From Pseudomonadota bacterium (GTDB lineage: Bacteria > Pseudomonadota > Gammaproteobacteria > Xanthomonadales > Rhodanobacteraceae), in contig JAKAWV010000003.1 in assembly GCA_021827205.1 (NCBI GenBank), forward strand, positions 62,001 through 126,000: 64,000 bases of DNA. The letters are read 5' to 3'. Shown piece by piece: positions 25,127 through 33,307 of this stretch; within the stretch, counting starts at the first letter, position 1; each line of letters begins with the position of its first letter. Under the pieces are notes generated by a model, which did no database searches, was not told the origin of the DNA, and saw nothing but the letters and a program-made list of their open reading frames with translations. The translations under genes and the position numbers were made by a program.

Positions 25127-25891
25127 TCAAGCGTTGACGCGCGGCGGCAGATCGAGGCGATCGGTGAACATGCCCTCCACGCCCGCCGCCAGCAGACGCG
25201 TGGCCGTGGGCGCGCGGTTGACGGTGTACACGCGCAGCGCCAGGCCGGCGTCATGGATGGTGCGCGCGCGCGCGGCGCTAAGCGCGCGCCAGTGCAGATG
25301 CAGCGCGCTCGCGCCCAGCGCGCAAGCGCTGCGCAGCACGCGCGCGTCGTAGTGCGCGCACAGCAGCGCCAGCGGCAGTTGGGTTTGCCGTTGCGCCAGC
25401 GCGCCGCGCGCCGCGCGCAGCGCCCGCGGCGAGAACGAGGACAACAGCGGCGCCGGTACGCGCGGTTGTTCACGCAGCCAGCGCGTCACGCGCGTCGCCA
25501 CCACCACGCCGGTGCGCGCCGCGGCGCCGGGCGCGGGCTTCAGTTCGAGATTGAGCCAGACGCGGCGCGCGGCGGCGAAATCGAGCACGGCATCGAGGCT
25601 GGCCAGCGCCTCGCCGCGAAAACGCGCGCCGTACCATGCACCGGCATCGAGTTTGCGCAAATCCGCCCAGCGTCGCCCCGCCGCCGCGCCGCGCGCGTCG
25701 GTGGTGCGCGCCAGCGTGGCGTCGTGCAGCAGAAATGGCACGCCGTCGGCGCTGAGCCGCACATCGCACTCGAAGGCGCGAAAACCGGCCGCGTAGCCGG
25801 CATGAAACGCGGCCAGGGTGTTCTCGGGCGCGGCATCGCCGCCGCCGCGGTGGGCGATCCAGCGCAGATTGAAGCCATCGGGCTCAAACAT
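25127..25891 (-). CDS. ugpQ: Glycerophosphodiester phosphodiesterase
   Basis: A 254-residue GDPD-family enzyme that splits glycerophosphodiesters into glycerol-3-phosphate and an alcohol. IAHRGGGDAAPENTLAAF (catalytic His-Arg and Glu), FECDVRLSADGVPFLLHD (metal-binding Glu/Asp and second His), LNLELKP and the C-terminal VYTVNRAPTATRLLAAGVEG are all in place. There is no signal peptide, so it is cytoplasmic like UgpQ; the symbol is by family only. It lies 43 bp upstream of the glycosyltransferase and divergent from the GT2 gene. Confidence 0.92.
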   Translation of the reverse strand: MFEPDGFNLRWIAHRGGGDAAPENTLAAFHAGYAAGFRAFECDVRLSADGVPFLLHDATLARTTDARGAAAGRRWADLRKLDAGAWYGARFRGEALASLDAVLDFAAARRVWLNLELKPAPGAAARTGVVVATRVTRWLREQPRVPAPLLSSFSPRALRAARGALAQRQTQLPLALLCAHYDARVLRSACALGASALHLHWRALSAARARTIHDAGLALRVYTVNRAPTATRLLAAGVEGMFTDRLDLPPRVNA

Positions 25892-25963
25892 GGCCCGAGC
25901 ATAGCGCTGCGCTGCGCGCGCCATGCTGCGATGATGCGCGCTGCCGCCGCACTCGCATCTGCC

Positions 25964-26728
25964 ATGAGCCGCCCTGCGATCTCCGCCTGCGTGATCACCT
26001 TGAATGAGGCCGACCGCATCGAGGCCTGTCTCGCCGCGCTGGCGTTCTGCGACGACATCGTGCTGGTCGATTCGGGCTCGACCGACGCCACGCGCGAGCT
26101 GGCCGCGCAGCGTGGCGCGCGCGTGTACACCCGCGTCTTCGACGGCTACCGCGCGCAAAAGGATTTCGCCGTGCAGCAGGCGCGCCACGACTGGATTCTG
26201 TTCGTCGATGCCGACGAGCGCGTCAGCCCCGAACTGCGCGCCAGCATCGAGGCCGCGCGTGATGCCAACTTCGCCGCCGCGCATGGCTATCGCTGCGCGC
26301 GCGCCACGCGCTACTTCGGCGAATTCCTGCGCCACGGCAACGCCTACCCCGATCGCGTGCTGCGCTTGTTCGATCGTCGTCACGGCGGTTTTCGCGGTGC
26401 GCGCGAGATTCACGAACACGTCGAGGTCGACGGTGCGGTCGCGCTGCTGCACGGCGATCTGCTGCACGAGGCCTATCGTTCGCTGGACGATCAGTTGGCG
26501 CGCTACCAGCGCTACGCGCGGATGATGGCCGAGCACCTGCACGCGCAGGGGCGCCGCGCGCGCCTGCGCAACGTGCTGCTCAATCCGGCCTGGCGTTTTC
26601 TGCGCGGCTACGTGCTGCGCGGCGGATTCCTCGACGGCTGGCGCGGCCTGTTCTACGCCTGGCTCGAAGCCGGGTACGTGCGCCAGAAGTTCATCCGCCT
26701 GTGGCTACTGCAACGCGGCCCGCGTTGA
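25964..26728 (+). CDS. Glycosyltransferase family 2 (WaaE/KdtX-like)
   Basis: A 254-residue GT2 enzyme. The fold is visible in ISACVITLNEADRIEACL, IVLVDSGSTDATRELA and the metal-binding DxD in WILFVDADERVSP. The second half, FGEFLRHGNAYPDRVLRLFD to the C-terminal RGFLDGWRGLFYAW-type segment, is like the WaaE/RgtE group that adds a glucose or heptose to the lipopolysaccharide core. Alternative starts at 25931 and 25934 are in frame. It probably belongs with the adjacent envelope-sugar genes on the other strand. Confidence 0.88.
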   Translation: MSRPAISACVITLNEADRIEACLAALAFCDDIVLVDSGSTDATRELAAQRGARVYTRVFDGYRAQKDFAVQQARHDWILFVDADERVSPELRASIEAARDANFAAAHGYRCARATRYFGEFLRHGNAYPDRVLRLFDRRHGGFRGAREIHEHVEVDGAVALLHGDLLHEAYRSLDDQLARYQRYARMMAEHLHAQGRRARLRNVLLNPAWRFLRGYVLRGGFLDGWRGLFYAWLEAGYVRQKFIRLWLLQRGPR

Positions 26729-26773
26729 CGCCCGCACCCGCTGCGTCACAAGCGAAGCCTGCGCGCCTTGCGC

Positions 26774-26860
26774 TGTAAACGAACTGTAGGCCGCGTTTGC
26801 TTGTTCGGATCGCGGTCACGGCCTAGCGTGCGCAGCGTGGCGAATGAGCAAGGGGAGGAC
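26774..26860 (+). repeat. Duplicated leader, copy A
   Basis: The 87 bp before the first Sel1-like gene align without gaps to 27844-27930, before the second one; I counted about 73 identities. They contain the inverted repeat TAGGCCGCG ... CGCGG-TCAC-GGCCTA and end in an AGGGGAGG ribosome site. This is probably a shared promoter or leader copied with the gene. Confidence 0.75.
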
Positions 26861-27817
26861 ATGCGCGCACGCTGGGAATTCATATCGATTGGTTTGCTGC
26901 TCGCCAGCGTGCTCGGCGCGCAGAACACTGCCGCTGCAGCGGTTGCACCACCTGCCGCGGATGCTGCCAATGCCTTGCCCGTGGCGGCGCCTGTGCCGAA
27001 GCGGGATGATCCGGATGGCGCGGCTGTTTACGCAGTGCTTGACGCGCATGCGCCGCCTGGCCAGCGCGAGGCTGCGCTGAAGCAATTGCGCGAGGATGCC
27101 GAACACGGCAATGCGTTCGCGCAGTTGCTGCTCGGCGCGCTGTATTTCCAGGGTCCGCAGGGCGCGCACGCGCTGCTGCCGCGCGATCCGGCGCTGGCCG
27201 ATGTGTATCTGTCCAACGCCGCGACCCACGGCAACGTGTTTGCGATGGCGGCGATGGCCGAGCTGGAACTGCAGCAGCATCGTGTACTGCAGGCCAACGT
27301 GTGGGCACAGATCTATGTGCACTACGGCGTGTCGCCGCAAGATTTGAAAGGGGCAACCTACGCCGCGCTTTTGATGCATCGCACCTGGCCACGGCTGCCC
27401 AGGGCCGAGGAACAAACCGCCGTCGATGACATCAACGCCTACATCCGGCTGCACAACGCCAGCATCATCGCCAGCCAGCGCCAGTCACGCAGCGAAAAAA
27501 TCGCCAGGACGCTGGATGATCCGGCCTGCCGCATCGTGGCACTGCACCCCGATGCGCAGCATCGTTTGATCAGGCCGGCGAATTACTACAACACACTCGT
27601 GCAGCCCGGCATCGCGCTGTATTGGCTTGGCGTGGATGCGCAGGGCGCGGCACGCGTGGCGGAGCCGATCCTGTCCTTGCCCGACTGGCGCGTGCAGCGG
27701 CGCATGCGCGGCATCGCCATGAGTTGGCGCAGCGAGCCGGCGCCGGATTGCAGCAAACCCATGCGCTATACGCTGTTGCCGGTGGAATTCAGGCGCAGCA
27801 TGCTTGGGCATGCATGA
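26861..27817 (+). CDS. Secreted Sel1-like repeat protein, paralogue 1
   Basis: 318 residues from the ATG after AGGGGAGGAC. N-terminal signal peptide (MRARWEFISIGLLLASVLGA). Residues ~68-165 contain Sel1-like helical repeats: EDAEHGNAFAQLLLGALYFQ and LSNAATHGNVFAMAAMAELE. The remaining C-terminal half ends in a segment with GVDAQGAARVAEPILSLPDW and RGIAMSWRSEPAPDC shared in outline with its two neighbours. Sel1 repeats are adaptor scaffolds, so a periplasmic binding role is plausible. The family is not recognised. Confidence 0.82.
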   Translation: MRARWEFISIGLLLASVLGAQNTAAAAVAPPAADAANALPVAAPVPKRDDPDGAAVYAVLDAHAPPGQREAALKQLREDAEHGNAFAQLLLGALYFQGPQGAHALLPRDPALADVYLSNAATHGNVFAMAAMAELELQQHRVLQANVWAQIYVHYGVSPQDLKGATYAALLMHRTWPRLPRAEEQTAVDDINAYIRLHNASIIASQRQSRSEKIARTLDDPACRIVALHPDAQHRLIRPANYYNTLVQPGIALYWLGVDAQGAARVAEPILSLPDWRVQRRMRGIAMSWRSEPAPDCSKPMRYTLLPVEFRRSMLGHA

Positions 27818-27843
27818 CTGAGCAGCCATGGTCGCGCGCGCAA

Positions 27844-27930
27844 TGTAAACGAACTGTAGGCCGCGCCTGCTTGTTCTGGCCGCGCAAGCGGCCTAGCGTG
27901 CGCGACGTGGCGAATGAGCGAGGGACGGAC
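27844..27930 (+). repeat. Duplicated leader, copy B
   Basis: Second copy of the 87-bp leader, offset by exactly 1070 bp from copy A. Its inverted repeat is TAGGCCGC ... GCGGCCTA, a perfect 8-bp stem, so the stem is kept although the sequence between the arms differs. Confidence 0.75.
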
Positions 27931-28893
27931 ATGCGCGCACGCTGGGGAGTCGGGTTGCTCGGGTTGTTGCTGGGCGCGGCTTGCGTCGCGCAAACCGCGC
28001 TGCCGGCGCAGCCGACGTCGGCGCCCGTGAGCACGCCTCGGATGTTGCTGCCCAAGCCCGCCGCGCGGTCGGTGCCGGCGATGGCGCAGGACCACGCCTA
28101 CGCCCTGCTCGCGCTGACCGCGCTCAGTGCCAAACATCCCAAGCCCGAGCGTCTCGCGGCGATCGGCGCGCTGACCCGATTGGCCGAACACGGCAACGCC
28201 TTCGCCGAGTACGTGCTGGGCTCGCTGTACATGTGGGGGCCGCAGCGTCCGCACGCGTTGTTGCCGTACAACGCCGCGTTGGCCAACGAATATCTGGCCA
28301 ATGCCGCGATCCGCGGCAACCTGTTCGCCATGCAGGCGCTGGCGCAGTTCGAGCTGCTGAACCATCACCCGCTGCAGGCGATGATCTGGGCGCAGACGCT
28401 GGCTTATTACCACCATCGGCTGCGGCCGGCACAGAAGCGCGCGGTGGGCTACCTGCCCGAGTTGATCGCGCACGCACAAGAGCAGCTCACTACTGCCCAG
28501 GAGGCCAAGCTGCTGTCCGACGTCAATGGCGTGCTGGTGCGTTACGGCCCGCGGATCGAGGCCGGCCTGCGCCGGCGCTGGCCGGCCCTGCCCGCCGACT
28601 GTTTGGCACGGCGCATCGCACCGCAGGGCACCGTGCCCGACTTCTTCAGGCCCGGCCGCTGGAAGCATGTACCGCGCGCGGCCTCGCTGGTGATGATCTA
28701 CGCCGTCGATCCCGCCGGCCGCATCGTCGATCACGCGATCATCAACGTGCTGCCGAACTGGCACGTGCGGTACCAGATGCGCTATGCGCTGGCCATCATG
28801 CGCTTCAATCCCGCGCCCGGTTGCCACGACCTGCGTTTGGTCATCCAGCCGATGCACTACATCGACCACCGCTACTCGATGCATTGGCACTGA
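27931..28893 (+). CDS. Secreted Sel1-like repeat protein, paralogue 2
   Basis: 320 residues with a signal peptide (MRARWGVGLLGLLLGAACVA). The Sel1-like unit TRLAEHGNAFAEYVLGSLYM and ANAAIRGNLFAMQALAQFEL align directly with the first paralogue, as does PLQAMIWAQTLAYYHH. The C-terminal half has a domain reading IYAVDPAGRIVDHAIINVLP then QMRYALAIMRFNPAPGC, reminiscent of a TonB-C-like or other small alpha/beta fold. The first five residues equal those of paralogue 1 because the leader duplication runs into the gene. Paralogue 3 follows after 22 bp. Confidence 0.82.
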   Translation: MRARWGVGLLGLLLGAACVAQTALPAQPTSAPVSTPRMLLPKPAARSVPAMAQDHAYALLALTALSAKHPKPERLAAIGALTRLAEHGNAFAEYVLGSLYMWGPQRPHALLPYNAALANEYLANAAIRGNLFAMQALAQFELLNHHPLQAMIWAQTLAYYHHRLRPAQKRAVGYLPELIAHAQEQLTTAQEAKLLSDVNGVLVRYGPRIEAGLRRRWPALPADCLARRIAPQGTVPDFFRPGRWKHVPRAASLVMIYAVDPAGRIVDHAIINVLPNWHVRYQMRYALAIMRFNPAPGCHDLRLVIQPMHYIDHRYSMHWH

Positions 28894-28915
28894 ACATGGA
28901 CAAGGGAGGCTTTCC

Positions 28916-29878
28916 GTGATCGGACGATTCATGCACCGCGTGCGGCGCGCACTGCCGGCCATCGCGCTCGCGGGGCTGGCCGCGGCGGCCGTGGCGGCAC
29001 CACCGGCACCACCCGCACGGGCCGCGACGGACACGATGGCAGCCGCGGACCACGCGGCCAAGGCCTTGCGCGACGCGGACCAGTTCGCGCTGATCAGCGG
29101 CCGTGGCAGCGCGCACGCCTGCCAGGCCGGATTCGAATCACTGCGCCATGCCGCGCTGCAGGGCAAGGCATCGGACCAGCTCCTGTTCGGTGCGCTGTAC
29201 CTGCACGGCCGCGACTGCGGCAGTTTCCATCTCGCGCGCGATGACGACAAGGCCGTGCTGTACCTGGCGCACGCCGCGATCCAGGGCCGCCTGCTGGCCA
29301 TGCCCGCCCTGGCCGAACTGGAAGTGCGGCGCGGCCACGCGCTGGAGGCCAACGTCTGGGCGCTGGCGTACCTGCATTACGCGGTCCCCGCGCAGCAGGA
29401 CACCGGATACCCCGCCTCGCTGCTGCACCGCACGCTGGGCATGCTGTCGAAGACGCAGAACAAGCAGATACTGGCCGATGCCAATGCATTCATCCTGCGC
29501 TACAACGCCGGCATCGAGGCCGGCCTGTACCGGCAGATGCTGACATCGGCCCGGAAGCCCACGGCCTGCCGCCTGCGTCCCGTCGATGCGCATCACCGCG
29601 TGCACCTGCCGCAACCGTTCTCGCAGATCCGGATCCGCCCCATGCAGCGTGCGCTGGTGCTGTACCTCGTCGCATTCGGCCGGGATGGCCGCGTGCACAA
29701 GTTGGCGCCGGTATTCGCCGTGCCGCAGTGGCGCGATGCGCGGCGCCTGCGCGCGATCTCGGGATATCGTCGCGTCCAGCCGGCGCCGGCTTGCGGCCAG
29801 GCCCTGCGCTGGGCGCTGCTGCCTGTCGAATTGGACAATCATCACTATCGCATTAGCGGCCGCACCGGGCACTCGTAG
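28916..29878 (+). CDS. Secreted Sel1-like repeat protein, paralogue 3
   Basis: 320 residues from a GTG (28916) five bases after a GGGAGGC ribosome site. Signal peptide with the hydrophobic run ALPAIALAGLAAAAVA. LRHAALQGKASDQLLFGALY and YLAHAAIQGRLLAMPALAEL match the Sel1-like repeats of the other two, and YLVAFGRDGRVHKLAPVFAV matches their C-terminal domain. It is more diverged and lacks the duplicated leader; it is probably cotranscribed with paralogue 2. The cysteine pair around HACQAGF and GRDCGSF may form a disulfide. Confidence 0.82.
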   Translation: MIGRFMHRVRRALPAIALAGLAAAAVAAPPAPPARAATDTMAAADHAAKALRDADQFALISGRGSAHACQAGFESLRHAALQGKASDQLLFGALYLHGRDCGSFHLARDDDKAVLYLAHAAIQGRLLAMPALAELEVRRGHALEANVWALAYLHYAVPAQQDTGYPASLLHRTLGMLSKTQNKQILADANAFILRYNAGIEAGLYRQMLTSARKPTACRLRPVDAHHRVHLPQPFSQIRIRPMQRALVLYLVAFGRDGRVHKLAPVFAVPQWRDARRLRAISGYRRVQPAPACGQALRWALLPVELDNHHYRISGRTGHS

Positions 29879-29939
29879 CTACGCGGAACCTGATCGCCGC
29901 GCGCATGCCCCGGGCATTGCACGCGCGAGGACGTGCCGC

Positions 29940-31442
29940 TTACGACGTTAAACCCCGGAACTGCAGCGCCTCGGCCAGATGCTCGCGGCCGACGCAGGCG
30001 GCGGCGCCGTCCAGATCGGCGATCGAGCGCGCCACGCGCAGGATGCGGTGGTAGGCGCGCGCGGACAGGCCCAGCTTGTCCACGGCGCGCGCCAGCAGGG
30101 CGCGTTCGTGCGGGCCCAGCGCGCAGTCGCGCTCGATCTCGCGCGCGACCAGCTCGGCGTTGGGACGTCCGGCGCGCGCATAGGCGTGCTCGCGCGCGGC
30201 CACCACGCGCGCGCGCACCATGGCGCTGTCCTCGTCGCGCGCGGCGCGCGCCTGCATCAGATCTTCCATCGGCACGCGCGGCACCTCGACCTGCAGATCG
30301 ATGCGATCCAGCAGCGGTCCGGACAGGCGCGCGCGGTAGCGGGTGATCTGCTCGGGCGTGCAATGACAGCGCCCGCCGGGATCGCCGGCATAGCCGCACG
30401 GGCAGGGGTTCATCGCCGCGACCAGTTGAAACTGCGCGGGAAACTCGGTTCTGCGCGCGGCGCGCGCGATGGCGATGCGCCCGGATTCCAGCGGCTCGCG
30501 CAGCACCTCCAGCACGTGGCGGTCGAACTCGGGCAGCTCATCCAGAAACAGCACGCCGTGGTGCGCCAGTGAAATCTCGCCTGGGCGCGGATGCGAGCCG
30601 CCGCCGACCAGCGCCACCGCCGAGGCGGTGTGGTGTGGCGCGCGAAACGGCCGCCGCCGCCAGTGCGCGAGATGGATGTCCTGCCCGGCCACCGAATACA
30701 CGGCCAGGGTTTCCAGCGCCTCGGACGCGCGCAGCGGCGGCAGGATGCCGGGCAAGCGCTCGGCCAGCATGGTCTTGCCGGTACCGGGCGGGCCGCTGAG
30801 CAGCAAGTGGTGGCCACCGACCGCGGCGATCTCCAATGCGCGTCGCGCCTGCAACTGGCCGCGCACGTCGGCCAGGTCCGGCCCGCCGACCGCGCCGTCC
30901 CACGCCGCGGCCTGCGGGCTATCCAGTTCGGCCTTGTCGCACAACCATGCGCACACCTCGGCCAGGCTGTCGGCCACGCGCACGTCCAGATCCTCGACTA
31001 GCGCGGCCTCGGCGGCGTTGGCGCGCGGCACCACCGCGCTGCGTCCGCTGGCGCGCACGCGCAGCAGCGCCGGCAGCACGCCGTTGACCGCGCGCAGCGC
31101 GCCGGACAGCGCCAGCTCGCCCATGAACTCGCAGTGCTCGAGCTTCTTGCGCGGCACCTGGCCACCGGCGGCGAGGATGCCCAGGGCGATGGCGAGGTCG
31201 TAGCGCCCGCCCTCCTTGGGCAGATCGGCCGGCGCCAGATTGACCGTGACGCGGCGCGCCGGATATTCGAACAGCGTGGCTTGGATGGCCACGCGCACGC
31301 GATCGCGCGCCTCGCGTACCGCGGCTTCGGGCAGGCCGACGATGGAAGTACCCGGCAGGCCGCCGGACAGATGCACCTCGACCATCACCTGCGGGGCCGA
31401 GACGCCTTCCTGGGCGCGGGTGAGGGTGACGGCAAGACTCAT
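29940..31442 (-). CDS. comM: ComM/YifB-type AAA+ ATPase (Mg-chelatase-like)
   Basis: A 500-residue AAA+ protein. ComM is a hexameric helicase that promotes branch migration when taken-up DNA recombines during natural transformation. It starts MSLAVTLTRAQEGVSAPQVM with the Lon-like N-terminal domain (LSGGLPGTSIVGLPEAAVRE), then Walker A LLLSGPPGTGKTMLAERL, Walker B GVLFLDELPEF and the zinc-knuckle-like NPCPCGYAGDPGGRCHC. The C-terminal Mg-chelatase domain ends in EALQFRG. The start at 31442 is chosen over an upstream one because the homology begins there. Confidence 0.95.
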   Translation of the reverse strand: MSLAVTLTRAQEGVSAPQVMVEVHLSGGLPGTSIVGLPEAAVREARDRVRVAIQATLFEYPARRVTVNLAPADLPKEGGRYDLAIALGILAAGGQVPRKKLEHCEFMGELALSGALRAVNGVLPALLRVRASGRSAVVPRANAAEAALVEDLDVRVADSLAEVCAWLCDKAELDSPQAAAWDGAVGGPDLADVRGQLQARRALEIAAVGGHHLLLSGPPGTGKTMLAERLPGILPPLRASEALETLAVYSVAGQDIHLAHWRRRPFRAPHHTASAVALVGGGSHPRPGEISLAHHGVLFLDELPEFDRHVLEVLREPLESGRIAIARAARRTEFPAQFQLVAAMNPCPCGYAGDPGGRCHCTPEQITRYRARLSGPLLDRIDLQVEVPRVPMEDLMQARAARDEDSAMVRARVVAAREHAYARAGRPNAELVAREIERDCALGPHERALLARAVDKLGLSARAYHRILRVARSIADLDGAAACVGREHLAEALQFRGLTS

Positions 31443-31487
31443 GCAGCACTCAAAAGATTTCGCTCCAGGTGTATCGGGGCGAGGTGA

Positions 31488-32318
<831 letters not shown>

Positions 32319-32344
32319 GCTCATAGAACTTTCGCGAGACAGAC

Positions 32345-33136
32345 ATGGCAAAGGATCTCACCTGGCGCGAAGCCATTGACCGGGTCTTGAGCGCCGCTGC
32401 GACGCCACTGCACTACCGGGATATCACGGACCGGATCATCGCCGATCGCCTGCGGCGCAATCTCGGCGCAACCCCTGCCGACACGGTAGGCGCGCAAATC
32501 AGTGCGTCGATCAAACATGATGCCGCATCGCCCTATGTGCGCGTGGCCAAAGGCACTTACACGCTGATGCAGACAGCTGCTGCCAACCCACTGTCGGACA
32601 TACGCCAACGCGCTATCAGCGTGATTGCGTCCGACGAATCGGAAGAGCAGTACGCCATCGTCACGTCCTTTGGCATGTTCTGGCGGCGTGGCGCGGTGCA
32701 GTGGGTGGCAAGCCCGAGGCTGTTTGGCGTGCAGCAGCTCGGCGCCACGCCGGTCGATTTCAACAAGCAGCTCGGTATTTATCTGCTGTACGACGGGCGC
32801 GAGGTGATCTACATCGGACGCACGACCGACCGGCCTTTGGGCCGCCGCCTGTTCGAGCACACATTCGATCGCATGGCCACGCGCTGGGATCGTTTTTCCT
32901 GGTTCGGCCTGCTCCCGGTGTCCGATTCCGGGAGGCTCGGTGCACTGCCGAATGCGTATGACGCGGCGAAAATGATCCCTGCGCTCGAGGCGATCCTGAT
33001 CGAAGCGCTGGAGCCGCGCCAGAATCGCAAGCGCGGAGATGACCTCTCGGCGGTCGAGTTCATGCAGTACGAGGATCCGGAAATCCAGAAGAAAAAGGTC
33101 AGAGACTCGGTCGAAGCGGCGCTGCAGAAACTCTGA
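32345..33136 (+). CDS. HARE-HTH and GIY-YIG domain protein
   Basis: A 263-residue protein with an unusual pair of domains. Residues ~5-76 read as a HARE-HTH winged helix (LTWREAIDRVLSAAATPLHY to SPYVRVAKGTYTLM), a domain linked to restriction enzymes and modified-DNA recognition. Residues ~140-245 form a GIY-YIG nuclease-like domain: GIYLLYDGREVIYIGRTT (GIY 144-146, YIG 156-158), Arg168-His172 in GRRLFEH, and Glu in LEAILIEALEPRQNRK, so the active site looks complete. No methylase partner is nearby. It may be a DNA-modification-sensing nuclease or a defence protein. The domain calls are by motif; the role is inference. Confidence 0.75.
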   Translation: MAKDLTWREAIDRVLSAAATPLHYRDITDRIIADRLRRNLGATPADTVGAQISASIKHDAASPYVRVAKGTYTLMQTAAANPLSDIRQRAISVIASDESEEQYAIVTSFGMFWRRGAVQWVASPRLFGVQQLGATPVDFNKQLGIYLLYDGREVIYIGRTTDRPLGRRLFEHTFDRMATRWDRFSWFGLLPVSDSGRLGALPNAYDAAKMIPALEAILIEALEPRQNRKRGDDLSAVEFMQYEDPEIQKKKVRDSVEAALQKL

Positions 33137-33307
33137 AATCAAAAACACAGACAACCATGTCGCTTCGTCTGCAACGTGTGACAAACCGATCGACCGGCTG
33201 CTTCGTGGGCCGGGGTTGCCTCGACCGACCACCAATGACCTTCGCCGCATGTGCGTCCCACGCACGCGGCGCATAATCGCGCGCTGATTCATTGCACGAG
33301 ATGCCCG

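Noticed and set aside
25084-25473. N-terminal extension of the ArnT-like gene
   Set aside because: The open frame runs on through the GDPD gene in another frame, and the peptide is low-complexity Arg/Ala. The GTG at 25081-25083 directly before the first membrane segment is the better start.
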